DNA of 61,666 nt. Origin: Psychromonas sp. Urea-02u-13 (lineage in GTDB: Bacteria; Pseudomonadota; Gammaproteobacteria; Enterobacterales; Psychromonadaceae). Under the pieces are notes generated by a model that was not told the DNA's origin, made no database searches, and was given only the letters and a program-made list of their open reading frames with translations. How positions within the stretch are numbered: position 1 is the stretch's first letter; the number at the start of each line of letters is the position of its first letter. This document shows positions 17,628-27,890 of this stretch, piece after piece. Position numbers and translations under genes: made by a program. The DNA lies in NCBI RefSeq assembly GCF_002835995.1, contig NZ_PJBZ01000045.1, positions 1 to 61,666 of the forward strand, read 5' to 3'.

Positions 17628-19499
17628 TTACACGGTAAAGCGTTTTATCTCATCATGTAATACATTGGCTTGCTCAGATAACTCTTCACTCATATTTTGA
17701 TTTTGTGTTGCAGAGTTACTCGCGGTTTCTGCTACGTCTCGAATAGAAACAACGTGGCGATTTATCTCTGAAGCAACCGCACTTTGCTCTTGTATTGCAG
17801 TGGCGATAGCCGTGGTCATATCCATAATGCCGACGACATCACTGTTAATCTCTTCTAACATATTGCCCGCTTGCATCGCTTGCTGACTACTTTTCTCACC
17901 TTCATCGCGACATTCGGTCATTAGCCCAACAATACTGGTCGTGCGGTTTTGCAGTGAACTAATAATCGTTTCTATCTCTTTTGTTGAGGCTTGAGTACGA
18001 CTTGCAAGGGTGCGAACTTCATCAGCAACAACGGCAAAACCTCGACCTTGTTCACCCGCACGAGCGGCTTCAATGGCAGCATTTAATGCAAGTAAATTAG
18101 TTTGTTCTGCAATGCCACGAATAACATCTAATACCGAACCAATGGTCACGCTATCTTCAGCAAGTTCTTTGATCACGTTTTCTGATTCAATTAACTTGTT
18201 TGATAACATTTCAATTTGTTGAATGGTGCTATCTACTTCTCGTTTGCCCGCATTGGCGTTTTTAGTGGCCTGTTCTGCTTTGTCTGCTGCATCTGTTGTA
18301 TTGCAGGCAATATCTTCTACGGTAGCAACCATCTCTGTAACTGCGGTGGCAACCATGTCAGTTTCTTGCATTTGTGAATCAACGCCTTGACTCGTTTCAT
18401 AGATGTTTTTTGTGAGAACACCGGTTGCTTGGTTAACACTGCTGACGGAGAGATTCACTGAGTGAATAAGCTGTCTAAAGTTGTTCAGCATATGATTAAA
18501 TGAACGTGCAATGTCTGCTAACTCATCGTTTTTATTCGTTTCTATGGTTAACGTTAAATTATTTGTCTCTGCCGTTTCTACCATTCTTTGTTTAATGGTC
18601 GTTAGCGCGGTTAATATAGTGCGCCCTAAAAGACCTGAGATTAATGTTAATACGGTGACGGCAATAGCAAAAATAATATAGGTAATTGATTTAATATCAT
18701 TAATGTAGTCAACCACCGCTTGATTAACGCTTGCTGTGAGAGTAAGTAGCTGCTGGTCAACTTGGTGAACCGTGGCACGCATCTTAGCTTGTAATCCCTG
18801 CGTCGGTTTATAACCTAATACTTTTTGCTTATTAACTAAGTTAGCAAAGGCTTGTTGGTAGGTTTTTAATGAGTTCGCAATCGTGTTTTTTTGCTGTGAA
18901 GCAAGGCTACCGTTGTCTAATATATCCTGCATCTGTGTGATGTTTTTCTGAAAACGAGTGACGTATTTATCGTCAAATCGTAACATAAAGTCTTTTTCAT
19001 TACGGCGTAACTGCAGCATGGCATTTAATAGTTGAAAGTCATCACTAGAGATAGTGCTTTCGACACTGTGTACTGCTTTTCTTAAGTCGCCATAAAGCCC
19101 AGTAGTCGGCGTTAATCCCATCTGTTTATGGGTGTTTGCTAGTTCGATAAAGTGCGCTTCGTATTCACTGGCAATCACTATTAGTCGTCTTGCGTCGCTT
19201 GTATCTACATTCATCTCATCTAAGTCTTTACTCAGATGACGTAAGTTATTTTTTAACTCGTCTATTTTCTGAGAAAATCTTTCCACGTATTTTTCTTGCT
19301 TACGTAATAAAAAGTCCTTCTCATTACGTCTGAGCTGTAAAACATCAGATTCAATCTTGCCTATCTCTTGCACTAGCTTGATCTCTTTTTGCAACGAGTT
19401 AGAAACGAAGTTAATTAATACCAACATGCAGACCATGCTAAGAATGGCAACAAGGGTGTTAATGGTTAGTTTGTGTTTTATTAGCATTGATACCTTCAA
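17628..19499 (-). CDS. Methyl-accepting chemotaxis protein with HBM-type sensor domain
   Basis: 623 residues. TM1 at ~12-33, a long helical periplasmic domain at ~35-265, TM2 at ~268-290, HAMP, then the cytoplasmic signalling part with the hairpin tip [22 protein letters not shown]. The sensor has two repeats of [11 protein letters not shown] (near 51 and 163), a mark of the helical bimodular (HBM) domain; the P. putida HBM receptor McpS senses C4-dicarboxylates, but the ligand here is unknown. It ends FTV without a CheR-tethering pentapeptide. A miniature element sits right after its stop. Confidence 0.9.
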   Translation of the reverse strand: MKVSMLIKHKLTINTLVAILSMVCMLVLINFVSNSLQKEIKLVQEIGKIESDVLQLRRNEKDFLLRKQEKYVERFSQKIDELKNNLRHLSKDLDEMNVDTSDARRLIVIASEYEAHFIELANTHKQMGLTPTTGLYGDLRKAVHSVESTISSDDFQLLNAMLQLRRNEKDFMLRFDDKYVTRFQKNITQMQDILDNGSLASQQKNTIANSLKTYQQAFANLVNKQKVLGYKPTQGLQAKMRATVHQVDQQLLTLTASVNQAVVDYINDIKSITYIIFAIAVTVLTLISGLLGRTILTALTTIKQRMVETAETNNLTLTIETNKNDELADIARSFNHMLNNFRQLIHSVNLSVSSVNQATGVLTKNIYETSQGVDSQMQETDMVATAVTEMVATVEDIACNTTDAADKAEQATKNANAGKREVDSTIQQIEMLSNKLIESENVIKELAEDSVTIGSVLDVIRGIAEQTNLLALNAAIEAARAGEQGRGFAVVADEVRTLASRTQASTKEIETIISSLQNRTTSIVGLMTECRDEGEKSSQQAMQAGNMLEEINSDVVGIMDMTTAIATAIQEQSAVASEINRHVVSIRDVAETASNSATQNQNMSEELSEQANVLHDEIKRFTV

Positions 19500-19775
19500 A
19501 AAATAGGGTTATTAATGCGTTTACGTAGGGCGAATACACCAGATCGGGCTTCTGAACCATCACTGCCAAAACTCGCTAAGCATAACGAGAAAGGTTAAAT
19601 AATATTCTTTATTACTTTGAATTATAAGGTCTTCTGTATTTTTAGGTGGTAGTAACATGATTTTTACAGGTGCACAGCTTCATTCTGATATGAATTTTAT
19701 ATACACGGAAAGTCGGGGTATAAAACAAAATGTGACCGGATTGCTCTTCCACATTCTGCTTTTTAGCACAGGTTA

Positions 19776-20684
19776 TTATTCACCTAAAAAGGTATCACTG
19801 GATAATGCTTGTATTTGCTCTATAAACCAAGCGAGTGCTTTTCCTTTGTTATCTTTACGCCACGCAAGGCATAAATCCATCTCTGTTATTTCTGGTTTTT
19901 CGAGGGTTAAGGCGACTAATTCACCACTGTTTAACTGTTCTTGAATGCGATGCACAGGTAAATAACCGACGCCTAATCCTAATAACTGCAAGTCAATTTT
20001 TTGCGCCACACTGGCTACGGTAATACGTGCTTGGCCATCTAATAAACCCGCTGAACGTGTCACGAGTTGTCTTGAGCTATCTGCAACCACAATAGAGGGG
20101 TATTGTTTAATGGTGTTAGCGCTCAGGGGGGCGGGTAAATGACAAAGGGGGTGATCTTTAGCGGCGGCAAAAACAAATGCGAGTTTGCCTATTGAGTGCA
20201 TTTTAAAGCTATTGTTATGAAAATCGCCCGCGATACCAAGAATAAGATCACTTCGTCCTGCGGTTAAGGCATCCCAAGTACCACCAAATATCTCTTCCGT
20301 TATTTTAATGTTAATCCATGGGTTAGTGATTTGAAATTGTTCAATCAGCCTATAGATAGGTTTTAAGCTGAAGGCACCATCTATAGCGATACGTATCTCT
20401 AGTTCCCATCCGCTTGCCGATTGTTTGGCCATATAGGTCAGCTCATTGGTGGCCTCTAAAATTAAACGACCTTGCTCCACAATCAATTGTCCTACTGGCG
20501 TTAATTCGGCTTTACGTTTGCTACGGTCAAAAATAGCCAGGTCTAAATCTTCTTCGAGTTTATTGACCGTATAAGAGATAGCAGAGGGCACGCGGAATAA
20601 CTCATCGGCAGCAGCTGCAAAACTTTTTTTGCGTTCAATGGCATCGAGCACTTTTAAGGCATCTAAAGTAATCGGAGAATTCAT
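19776..20684 (-). CDS. LysR-family transcriptional regulator
   Basis: 302 residues: winged HTH at 1-65 (ALKVLDAIERKKSFAAAA, DELFRVPSAISYTVNKLEED, LFDRSKRKAELT-like) followed by a periplasmic-binding-like effector domain. It diverges from the doxX-pirin pair with a 120-bp gap, so it probably controls that pair. The effector is unknown. Confidence 0.9.
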   Translation of the reverse strand: MNSPITLDALKVLDAIERKKSFAAAADELFRVPSAISYTVNKLEEDLDLAIFDRSKRKAELTPVGQLIVEQGRLILEATNELTYMAKQSASGWELEIRIAIDGAFSLKPIYRLIEQFQITNPWINIKITEEIFGGTWDALTAGRSDLILGIAGDFHNNSFKMHSIGKLAFVFAAAKDHPLCHLPAPLSANTIKQYPSIVVADSSRQLVTRSAGLLDGQARITVASVAQKIDLQLLGLGVGYLPVHRIQEQLNSGELVALTLEKPEITEMDLCLAWRKDNKGKALAWFIEQIQALSSDTFLGE

Positions 20685-20804
20685 TAGTTCAATCCTTTTG
20701 AATTGGTTGTTCAGTTTTAACCGTTATTAATCGTTAAGGCCATTAAATATAATAGCTTCAACATTCAAACACAACGAACAATCAAACGAACTTAGGAGAA
20801 ACAT

Positions 20805-21254
20805 ATGTCTATATCACTACTTAATAAATTAACTACCTCTACTGCAAACTGGTCTTCATTGGTACTCAGAGTGCCAGTTGGTCTTATCTTTATGGCACAC
20901 GGCGCACAAAAATTATTTGCAATGTTTGGTGGATATGGTCTTGAAGGAACGGGCCAATGGATGGAATCAATTGGTTTAGCACCCGGTTACTTGATGGCAT
21001 TAATGGCGGGTAGCGCTGAGTTCTTTGGTGGTTTGTTTATTATTGTGGGTTTGCTGACTCGCCCTGCTGCCTTTGTCTTAGCGATGACCATGGTGGTTGC
21101 GGTGTTGGCTGTACATATTGGAAACGGTTTATTTATGAGCAATAACGGTTATGAGTTCGGTTTGTCGCTAATCATCATCAGCTTCGCACTTATGTTGCAA
21201 GGCAGTGGCCGTCTCGCATTAGATAACCTTATCGCGCTGCGTACAAAAAGATAG
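20805..21254 (+). CDS. DoxX family membrane protein
   Basis: 149 residues, four membrane helices, with LRVPVGLIFMAHGAQKLF at the N-terminus and AEFFGGLFIIVGLLTR, both DoxX-family marks. DoxX-like proteins are small inner-membrane proteins linked to redox or thiosulfate metabolism in some species. TTAGGAG precedes the start. It is followed by a pirin gene 66 bp on, in the common LysR / DoxX / pirin arrangement. Confidence 0.88.
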   Translation: MSISLLNKLTTSTANWSSLVLRVPVGLIFMAHGAQKLFAMFGGYGLEGTGQWMESIGLAPGYLMALMAGSAEFFGGLFIIVGLLTRPAAFVLAMTMVVAVLAVHIGNGLFMSNNGYEFGLSLIIISFALMLQGSGRLALDNLIALRTKR

Positions 21255-21320
21255 TTTCGGCTTCGGCTATGGGTAAAAATATAAAAACATCAAAACATCA
21301 GAATTAAAAGAGGGCATGAG

Positions 21321-22034
21321 ATGATAAGTCATAATAAATTTACAGCATTAGGCAAAGCAAATCATGATTGGTTAGTATCAAGTCACCACTTTAGTTTTGC
21401 TCATTATTACAACCCTGCGCGCATGGGGTTCGGAACATTACGTGTGGTTAATGACGATTGGGTAAAACCTGGAACGGGCTTTCCAACACACGCACATAAA
21501 AATATGGAGATCATTAGTTTTGTGCGCAGTGGCTCCATTACACATAAAGACAGCGTCGGAAACAAAGGGGTGACACTTACAGGTGAAGTGCAAGTGATGA
21601 GTGCGGGAACAGGAATCGCGCATTCAGAGTACAACTTAAGCAAAAGCCCATTAACCTTTTTCCAAATTTGGATTGAACCTAATAAGCACAATGTAAAACC
21701 CCGATGGGAGAGTAAAGTGTTTAGCGGTGAATGTGATGCTCATTCATTACCATTATTAGTGTCAGGCTATCCAGAAGATGAAGGCAACGTACTGTTTATT
21801 AATCAATTGGCGCGCATATATGGCGGTAAAGTTAAAAAAGGCACTCGTTTTACGCAAACTATTAACCAACAAATGTATGTATTAGCCTCATCGGGTAGCT
21901 TTAAGATAATGGATAATCACACTGAGGTGATCATGCAAAAAGGCGATGGTGCAGAAATAACAAAAGAGAAAGAGATCATTATCGAAGCACTGCAAGACAG
22001 TGAAATGATTTTTATGGATGTACCTACTCATTAA
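21321..22034 (+). CDS. Pirin family protein (YhhW-like bicupin)
   Basis: 237 residues. FSFAHYYNPARMGFG, GFPTHAHKNMEII and MSAGTGIAHSEYN closely follow E. coli YhhW, a metal-binding cupin with quercetin 2,3-dioxygenase activity in vitro. The metal ligands would be the two His of THAHKNME, H in GIAHSE and the following Glu. It probably shares a transcript with doxX and is cytoplasmic. Confidence 0.9.
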   Translation: MISHNKFTALGKANHDWLVSSHHFSFAHYYNPARMGFGTLRVVNDDWVKPGTGFPTHAHKNMEIISFVRSGSITHKDSVGNKGVTLTGEVQVMSAGTGIAHSEYNLSKSPLTFFQIWIEPNKHNVKPRWESKVFSGECDAHSLPLLVSGYPEDEGNVLFINQLARIYGGKVKKGTRFTQTINQQMYVLASSGSFKIMDNHTEVIMQKGDGAEITKEKEIIIEALQDSEMIFMDVPTH

Positions 22035-22139
22035 AACATTGTTTGAGATGGCAATAACATCGCAGTGACTGGAAAATAAACAGTCATTGCGATTTCTGCC
22101 TTTTAACGCTTATTCTGAAACACTTTTTAGGCACATTTG

Positions 22140-22529
22140 TTACACAACAATTTCCAATCGATTCCATTCAGGATCTAACACCACACATTCATAGTAGCCA
22201 TCACCCGTCCAGCGGGGGCCATCCAATACCTCATAGCCTTGGTCAGTAAAGTGGGCCGCCATGGCATCAACTTTTTCCTGTGAGCCAACAGAAAATGCAA
22301 TATGGGCTAACCCTGTAATCTGGGGGGTGACATCAACGGATGAGACTAACACTGAATCCATCTGCATTAATTCGATACGTGGTCCATCGGGCAATGTCAG
22401 AAAGTAAGATTGGAATGCTTTAAGCGGGTTTTCATATTTTTCATTACTTTTAGCATAAAAAAACTGTTGGTAAAAAGTTTTCATCACTTCTAGATTTTCA
22501 CACCAGATAGCCACATGTTCAATTCTCAT
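22140..22529 (-). CDS. VOC family protein (lactoylglutathione lyase-like)
   Basis: 129 residues. H4 (IEHVAIWCENLE), E in RIELMQM, H in LAHIAFSV and E in NRLEIVV fit the four metal-site positions of a VOC fold. No substrate can be assigned. Its start overlaps the end of a 59-codon upstream frame by 11 bases, suggesting translational coupling. Confidence 0.85.
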   Translation of the reverse strand: MRIEHVAIWCENLEVMKTFYQQFFYAKSNEKYENPLKAFQSYFLTLPDGPRIELMQMDSVLVSSVDVTPQITGLAHIAFSVGSQEKVDAMAAHFTDQGYEVLDGPRWTGDGYYECVVLDPEWNRLEIVV

Positions 22530-22698
22530 TTAATACCTCACTTTGTAGCGCGGTTTCATTAAAAGATAATAAGGTGTTCATGGAGAGAATGGCTTCTATC
22601 TCAACGATATTGTCACTTGATTGCAGGCGTGCCTGATAATAATCAGCTAAACGATTGCTTTGTGTGTTCATGAGTATTGCTTTGATTATCTCTAACAT
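22519..22698 (-). CDS. Small ORF upstream of and overlapping the VOC gene
   Basis: 59 codons from the ATG at 22698, with AGAGGA six bases before it. The peptide (MLEIIKAILMNTQSNRLADY, then ...IVEIEAILSMNTLLSF) is soluble, helical and Ser/Asn-rich, with no family recognised. It ends inside the VOC start, and the VOC ribosome site (GAGGT) lies within it. An octamer array sits just upstream. It may be a leader peptide or a small partner protein. Confidence 0.5.
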   Translation of the reverse strand: MLEIIKAILMNTQSNRLADYYQARLQSSDNIVEIEAILSMNTLLSFNETALQSEVLNEN

Positions 22699-22715
22699 GG
22701 TGATTCCTCTGCGTG

Positions 22716-22755
22716 TTAAGTGGTTAAGTGGTTAAGTGGTTAAGTGGTTAAGTGG
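22716..22755. repeat. Short tandem repeat, TTAAGTGG x5
   Basis: Five perfect 8-bp copies, then TTGAGTC. The array lies 17-57 bp upstream of the 59-codon ORF, in its likely promoter or leader, and ~160 bp upstream of the divergent SgrR-like gene. Confidence 0.95.
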
Positions 22756-22915
22756 TTGAGTCATGAGTGCTTAAACGATGGGTAATTATCATTCAATAAG
22801 AGGAAGCTAAAAAGAGAGGTTTTTTAATTGTTTAATTCCGGTTAACGCCGTAATCTGACTGAATCTGTCTTTTAAACCCGATACATGCTCTAAATAAGGA
22901 AATGGTGGTGACGAT

Positions 22916-24742
22916 ATGCATCCTGTTTTAAGTAATGAGAAAAAAATACTGCACTTCTCACGGTTAACTAAGCTTGGCGTTAAACAAGAAATTTTGATCA
23001 CCTTGCATGAAGTCGCCGAAGTGATGTGTACCAGCACGCGACATTGCCGCACCTTATTAAATGAAATGCGTGATTTAGGCTGGTTAGCATGGACACCTAA
23101 AGTCGGGCGTAATCAACGTTCTCGACTGTATCTCCTGTTTTCTGTTGATGAGCTAACAGTCGATTTAGCACAGCAGATGATTGCCATTGGAAAATATGAA
23201 AAGGCACTCGTGTTGATCGGCAATGACCAACTGTTATTTGGGCAATTATTACAAAATACATCGGGTGCGATTCAACGCGAAGGGCGGTTGCACATTCAGC
23301 TGACTTACCCGCGGTCATTCTCTACATTACTGCCACATATTGCGTTAAGGAACAGCGAACGTTTCTTATTACGTCAGGTTTATTGCTGTTTAGTGCAGTG
23401 TGATAAACAGGGCGTTATTTCACCCCAGTTAGCCCATCACTGGGTTTACAATGAAGCGTTACATCGCTGGCGTTTTTATTTACGCCCTGCACTCACTTTT
23501 CATGATGGCAGTGAAATTAACGCGCAAAAGGTCGCTGAGTTATTTAATCAGTTAAAGTCGCTGGTGGCATATAAAGCTGAATTAGCGCACGTGACTGAGA
23601 TCAACGCGGTCAAGACATTGTGTGTCGATTTTCAATTAGATCAAGCGGATCCTGGATTCGCAGGATTGATTGCAGGTGTGAAATATTCTATTCAACCTTG
23701 CTCTCAAATCAATGATCAACTTAATGATCAGGTTAATAGTAAAGTTAATAAAAAGGTGGCAAGTGTTGGCAGTGGAGCGTTCAAGGTAGAAGAGCATACA
23801 TCACAGTATTTACGATTACAGGCCGACGATAACTATTACGCACATCGCGCCCTCACTGATACCGTGACTATTTGGCACGTTTCACCATTACAAACTAGCG
23901 CGGCTTGCACAAAAGAAATACAGACAAATAAGCGACAAAAAACCAGTCAGATCCGCTCAAATTATCCGGCGACTAACCGCGTTGAACAGAACATTAAAAG
24001 TGATACGCTAAGCACTGAAAACGATAAAAAAAGCAGAATAGAATATGGCTGTTTACTGGCAATGATAAACAGTCAATCGATGCTTTCTCTGCTACAACGA
24101 AAATACCTGAGCGACTTGCTGAGTGCTGATAAATTGATGGCGCTATTAAGTCAATCCACGACTCCGATTGAAGCTATTCCGGCCTATAACCTGCTGTCTA
24201 ATTGGTTGAAAGTGATGCCGATGGACACAGTAGTAGAGCCTTTACCGCGTAAACTGAGCATCGCACTGTTTGAGCACCATACCTTGCAAGAATGTGCTCA
24301 TGCGATACAAATATTACTTGAGCAAGCGGGCATTGATTGTGACATTAACGTTTATCCTTTTGCGACATTAATGCGCAAGGCCACTGAAAATAACCTAACG
24401 GAAGATCTTATATTGATGAGCGTGGATTTAGACGACAATCTACCCACGTCAATTTTTAGCTGGATGTTATCGAATGCGCTACTTAAGCACAGCCTGTCTG
24501 AACAAGCCCAAGCATGGTTACAAACTCAATTAATCGCCATTCGCCAGCAGCAACCCTTAAGCAATTACCTCACCGAGTTAGCGTCAATTAGCACTGCAAT
24601 GATTAACCAGCATTGGATGATACCGATGTTGCACCATCGGCAAACGCTCTATTTTCAAGACATACTCAAAGGGGTCTCTATCAACGTATGGGGCTGGCCT
24701 GATATACAAAATGTGTGGTCTGAGCACCTCGTAGAGAGTTAG
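22916..24742 (+). CDS. SgrR-like transcriptional regulator with solute-binding domain
   Basis: 608 residues. Residues 1-~110 form an SgrR-type winged HTH (VAEVMCTSTRHCRTLLNEMR, GWLAWTPKVGRNQRSRL). The rest is an SBP_bac_5-like solute-binding domain (LLRQVYCCLVQCD, ISPQLAHHW, WRFYLRPALTFHDGSEI). E. coli SgrR activates sgrS under sugar-phosphate stress; here no sgrS, sgrT or sugar transporter is nearby, so the regulon is unknown. A stretch of ~40 residues at 340-385 is Lys/Thr/Asn-rich and looks like a variable linker. Confidence 0.85.
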   Translation: MHPVLSNEKKILHFSRLTKLGVKQEILITLHEVAEVMCTSTRHCRTLLNEMRDLGWLAWTPKVGRNQRSRLYLLFSVDELTVDLAQQMIAIGKYEKALVLIGNDQLLFGQLLQNTSGAIQREGRLHIQLTYPRSFSTLLPHIALRNSERFLLRQVYCCLVQCDKQGVISPQLAHHWVYNEALHRWRFYLRPALTFHDGSEINAQKVAELFNQLKSLVAYKAELAHVTEINAVKTLCVDFQLDQADPGFAGLIAGVKYSIQPCSQINDQLNDQVNSKVNKKVASVGSGAFKVEEHTSQYLRLQADDNYYAHRALTDTVTIWHVSPLQTSAACTKEIQTNKRQKTSQIRSNYPATNRVEQNIKSDTLSTENDKKSRIEYGCLLAMINSQSMLSLLQRKYLSDLLSADKLMALLSQSTTPIEAIPAYNLLSNWLKVMPMDTVVEPLPRKLSIALFEHHTLQECAHAIQILLEQAGIDCDINVYPFATLMRKATENNLTEDLILMSVDLDDNLPTSIFSWMLSNALLKHSLSEQAQAWLQTQLIAIRQQQPLSNYLTELASISTAMINQHWMIPMLHHRQTLYFQDILKGVSINVWGWPDIQNVWSEHLVES

Positions 24743-24766
24743 CGCTCAAGGCATCAAGTATAAAAA

Positions 24767-24794
24767 AGCCCTGAGTCGCGAACGACTCAGGGCT
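24767..24794. terminator. Hairpin terminator, best fit for the reverse-strand gene
   Basis: AGCCCTGAGTCG and CGACTCAGGGCT flank CGAA. The reverse strand runs into TTTTTTATA, so it terminates the 3D-domain gene and may also end sgrR-like transcripts. Confidence 0.85.
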
Positions 24795-24827
24795 GAATAA
24801 TTTAAACATGAAATAAACGTAGTGGTA

Positions 24828-25211
24828 TTACTCTTTATTTGTCCAATAGATAACCACGTCTTGCTTGCCCCATTTTCTGGCTTTCTTAACATCGTTACCC
24901 ATGTAGATATCGATTTTCTTTTCCCAGCGCTTATTCATTTTATCCAATACTCGGTATGTACCCTCAAAACCTTCGATTCTTACTTCTTGATTATGAGTCA
25001 GACCCATATCTAGTAAGTCTCTCGACACAGCAATTGATTTCATGCCGGGTTTAAGTATGTCACCCCATGCAGCAAGGTTAGGTGTTGAATCGGTTTCTCC
25101 AACGCTTGACGTATATGCACTTGCTGTCACTTTAAGTGATTGCTCACCGCCACCACAGCCCATGAGTGAAATAAGTGAGAGTGCAATAACAATATGAAGG
25201 CGAGTTTTCAT
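24828..25211 (-). CDS. 3D domain lipoprotein (RlpA/MltA-fold double-psi barrel)
   Basis: 127 residues. The signal peptide ends in lipobox LMGC (about residue 19). The remainder has the 3D-domain pattern: TASAYTS, then SIAVSRDLLDMGL, G-TYRVLDKMNKRW and KIDIYMG, with the Asp residues that name the domain. Related folds cut or bind peptidoglycan glycan strands; activity here is not shown. It is monocistronic. Confidence 0.8.
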   Translation of the reverse strand: MKTRLHIVIALSLISLMGCGGGEQSLKVTASAYTSSVGETDSTPNLAAWGDILKPGMKSIAVSRDLLDMGLTHNQEVRIEGFEGTYRVLDKMNKRWEKKIDIYMGNDVKKARKWGKQDVVIYWTNKE

Positions 25212-25693
25212 AAGAGGGAATTCCTTTTAATTTGGTTAGTTGATGATGGATAAGTTTTGCTTTGAGATTTTAATCAATCATGTACATGACTGATCGTTGA
25301 TCGGCGATAGTTTAGTTCATATTTTATTTGTTTTCAGCGGTTTAGTGATAATCGCTGTTGTCGATCTATAGTCGAGCAGTTTTATAGGTAATGGCCAGAT
25401 ATAAATATCCTGTATTCACGCGCAGATCATATAAAACCCCAATCAAAAATGTCACAATACAACTCATTGAAATATCGATAAATATGTTCAGGTACTAGGG
25501 TCAGACATTTATCCCCAGATAGAGTCCTTCGTACTCTTATACCAATGTTGCCTTTAGAAGAACAACATCGTATCAACTTTTAAAGTTGATTCTCTAATGA
25601 GAATTTTCGACCAACTAAACCAAGCCCAATAAACCCAATTTAATCTAACCGACGCACTTGTAAAAAATACCGTAATTTAGGAGTTAGCACATA
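25212..25693. other. Intergenic stretch before darT, with a palindrome
   Basis: No gene was seen in ~480 bp. ATCAACTTT and AAAGTTGAT flank a single T at 25572-25590, ~105 bp upstream of darT; it could be an operator. The rest is AT-rich. Confidence 0.45.
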
Positions 25694-26380
25694 ATGACAA
25701 TGCCACGACCTGTTCGATTATTTCATATTACTGCAATTGATAATTTAGATCTTATTTGTCAGCAGGGGGCATTAGTGTGTAAAACGTTGAGTGAACAACA
25801 AGGTGTCAAGTATCACAACATTGCGCATGGTGGTGCGCAAGGTGTTCGCTCAAATAAACAAGCGCCGAATCCACCGGGTGGGTTAATACATGACTTTGTT
25901 CCCTTTTATTTTGCGCCACGTTCACCTATGTTATCGGCCATTCAGAACGGTCAGGTACAAGATTGTTTGTATGATCAAACAGGTATTATCTATTTTGAAA
26001 CGACCGTAGAAATGGCGTATCACAACGGGTTACAGGATTTTGTATTTTATGATCGTAACGCAACCAAAGCTTATAGTCAGGATTATACGGATTTAAAACA
26101 GTTGAAAGATGCCGTTGATTGGCAGACGATGACTGAAACTCCATCGTTGGATGGTTTTTGTAAGTATTTTTTTGATAAGCATAGCGAACCTCGCTATGTC
26201 GATAGAATGGAAAAAAGACAGGCTGAATTTTTGATTAAAGACCAAGTTCCGCTAAGTTGGATGACACGCATTGGTGTGATCGATACAAGCCGAGCAGAAC
26301 AAGTTAATGCCATTTTGGCTAAACATAACGTAAACTTAGCAGTAGATGTAATGACAGATTGGTATTTTTTAGGGCAATAA
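25694..26380 (+). CDS. darT: DarT-type DNA ADP-ribosyltransferase toxin
   Basis: 228 residues of the DUF4433/DarT family. FHITAIDNLDLICQQG at the start holds the NAD-binding His, VPFYFAPRSPMLSAI follows near 77-91, and KRQAEFLIKDQVPL near 174-187 holds the catalytic Glu. DarT adds ADP-ribose to thymidine in single-stranded DNA. darG follows one base after the stop, so they are co-translated. No truncation is seen. DarTG pairs act as toxin-antitoxin and anti-phage systems. The neighbourhood is rich in mobile fragments. Confidence 0.93.
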   Translation: MTMPRPVRLFHITAIDNLDLICQQGALVCKTLSEQQGVKYHNIAHGGAQGVRSNKQAPNPPGGLIHDFVPFYFAPRSPMLSAIQNGQVQDCLYDQTGIIYFETTVEMAYHNGLQDFVFYDRNATKAYSQDYTDLKQLKDAVDWQTMTETPSLDGFCKYFFDKHSEPRYVDRMEKRQAEFLIKDQVPLSWMTRIGVIDTSRAEQVNAILAKHNVNLAVDVMTDWYFLGQ

Positions 26381-26381
26381 C

Positions 26382-27419
26382 ATGGCAATTAATTCTGTAA
26401 ATGGCAACCTTTTAAAACAACACGATGTTGACGCAATCGTTAACACCGTTAACTGCGTAGGCGTGATGGGTAAAGGCATTGCTTTACAATTTAAGAAACA
26501 ATGGCCTGCCAATTTTAAAGCTTATGCAACGGCTTGTAAAAATGAAAAAGTGAAACTAGGCAGTATGTTTGTTTATGAATTAGGCCCATTAGTAACACCT
26601 AAATATATCGTTAATTTTCCGACTAAAGGACATTGGCGAAGCGCTTCAAGACTCGTTGATATTGAAACTGGCCTACAAGATTTAGCAAAGCAAATTAACC
26701 ATTTTGGTATCACCTCCATTGCCATTCCACCTATCGGTTGTGGTCTCGGTGGCTTGCCTTGGTCTGACGTAAAGCCGCTTATAGTGAAGCATTTAGGCGC
26801 CATTGAACATTTAGACGTTCGCTTATTTGAACCAAACGAAGCAATCAGCGCAACAGAAATGCTAAGTAATACCAACAAACCAAAAATGACGGCGGGTCGT
26901 GCAGCTATTCTTGCTTTATTAGAAACGTATCAATCGGTCAATTATGGTTTATCTAAGATTGAAGTACAAAAACTCGCTTATTTTTTACAAGAAGCGGGCG
27001 AGAATTTAAAGCTTCAATTCATAAAGCATAACTTCGGCCCATACGCGGATGCACTGCGTCATGCATTAAATGCAATGGATGGCCACTATATAAAAGGGGT
27101 AGGAGACGGAGTTGTTGAATCACAAATCACACCAGTTGAAGATGCACTTGCAAGCGCAAAACAGTTTTTAGCCGAATCTAATGCTGATATCAACGAACGA
27201 ATTAATAGAGTAAGCGAGCTGATTGAAGGTTATCAATCTCCTTACGGTGTCGAGTTATTATCTACAGTACATTGGGTCGCAAAACATGAAAACTGCAACA
27301 ATGCTAATGACGCTTTTCAGGCAATTCAGCATTGGAATGCGCGTAAAAAACAGCTTATGTCTGAAAATCATGTACAAGCAGCATGGAAGCATTTGACGAC
27401 AACAGGCTGGATTAATTAG
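26382..27419 (+). CDS. darG: DarG-type macrodomain antitoxin
   Basis: 345 residues. Residues 1-~150 are a macrodomain (VNGNLLKQHDVDAIVNTVNC, GVMGKGIALQFK, PPIGCGLGGL) that removes ADP-ribose from DNA. Residues ~165-345 are the C-terminal part that binds and blocks DarT (LSKIEVQKLAYFLQEAGENL, NFGPYADALRHALN). The combination is diagnostic of DarG. The length is as expected. Confidence 0.93.
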   Translation: MAINSVNGNLLKQHDVDAIVNTVNCVGVMGKGIALQFKKQWPANFKAYATACKNEKVKLGSMFVYELGPLVTPKYIVNFPTKGHWRSASRLVDIETGLQDLAKQINHFGITSIAIPPIGCGLGGLPWSDVKPLIVKHLGAIEHLDVRLFEPNEAISATEMLSNTNKPKMTAGRAAILALLETYQSVNYGLSKIEVQKLAYFLQEAGENLKLQFIKHNFGPYADALRHALNAMDGHYIKGVGDGVVESQITPVEDALASAKQFLAESNADINERINRVSELIEGYQSPYGVELLSTVHWVAKHENCNNANDAFQAIQHWNARKKQLMSENHVQAAWKHLTTTGWIN

Positions 27420-27448
27420 GTTCACTGCTTTTATATATTGATCAATAG

Positions 27449-27829
27449 GAAAAAGATCTTAAAAAGATCTGGACACCCGCAAACTTTGACTGGTTTTCAA
27501 GCTTAACCTATGGTTTATGAATGACCTGTAGGTTAATCTTGGAGGCAGTAATGACTCAATCATGCGATTCATTGATTTCACTTTCCGATACCCCTTATTA
27601 CCACTGTATTTCCCGCTGCGTTCGTCGTGCTTTCTTGTGTGGCAACGATAAATACACTGGGCAAAGCTTTGAGCATCGTCGTCAGTGGGTGATTGATAGA
27701 GTCAAATATTTAACTGATGTTTTTTCTATTGAGGTCTGTGCTTATGCCATCATGTCTAACCATTACCACCTTGTGTTGTTTGTTAATGAAAAAAGATCTG
27801 AAAAAGATCTGGACACCCGCAAACTTTGA
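27449..27829 (+). mobile_element. Partial tandem copy of a Y1-type transposase element (unit 340 bp)
   Basis: The first 340 bp of the element (AAAAGATCT...GGACACCCGC through VNE of the transposase) recur exactly 340 bp on with about four mismatches. The partial gene starts at ATG 27551 behind GGAGG, keeps the NHYHLVLF His motif, then runs into the left tip of the second copy and stops at 27829. It is non-functional. Confidence 0.9.
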
Positions 27830-27890
27830 CTGGTTTTCAAGCTTAACCTATGGTTGATGAATGACCTGTAGGTTAATCTTGGAGGCAGTA

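Noticed and set aside
19657..19944. 95-codon forward frame near the LysR gene
   Set aside because: Mostly antisense to the LysR gene; no ribosome site and no recognisable protein features.
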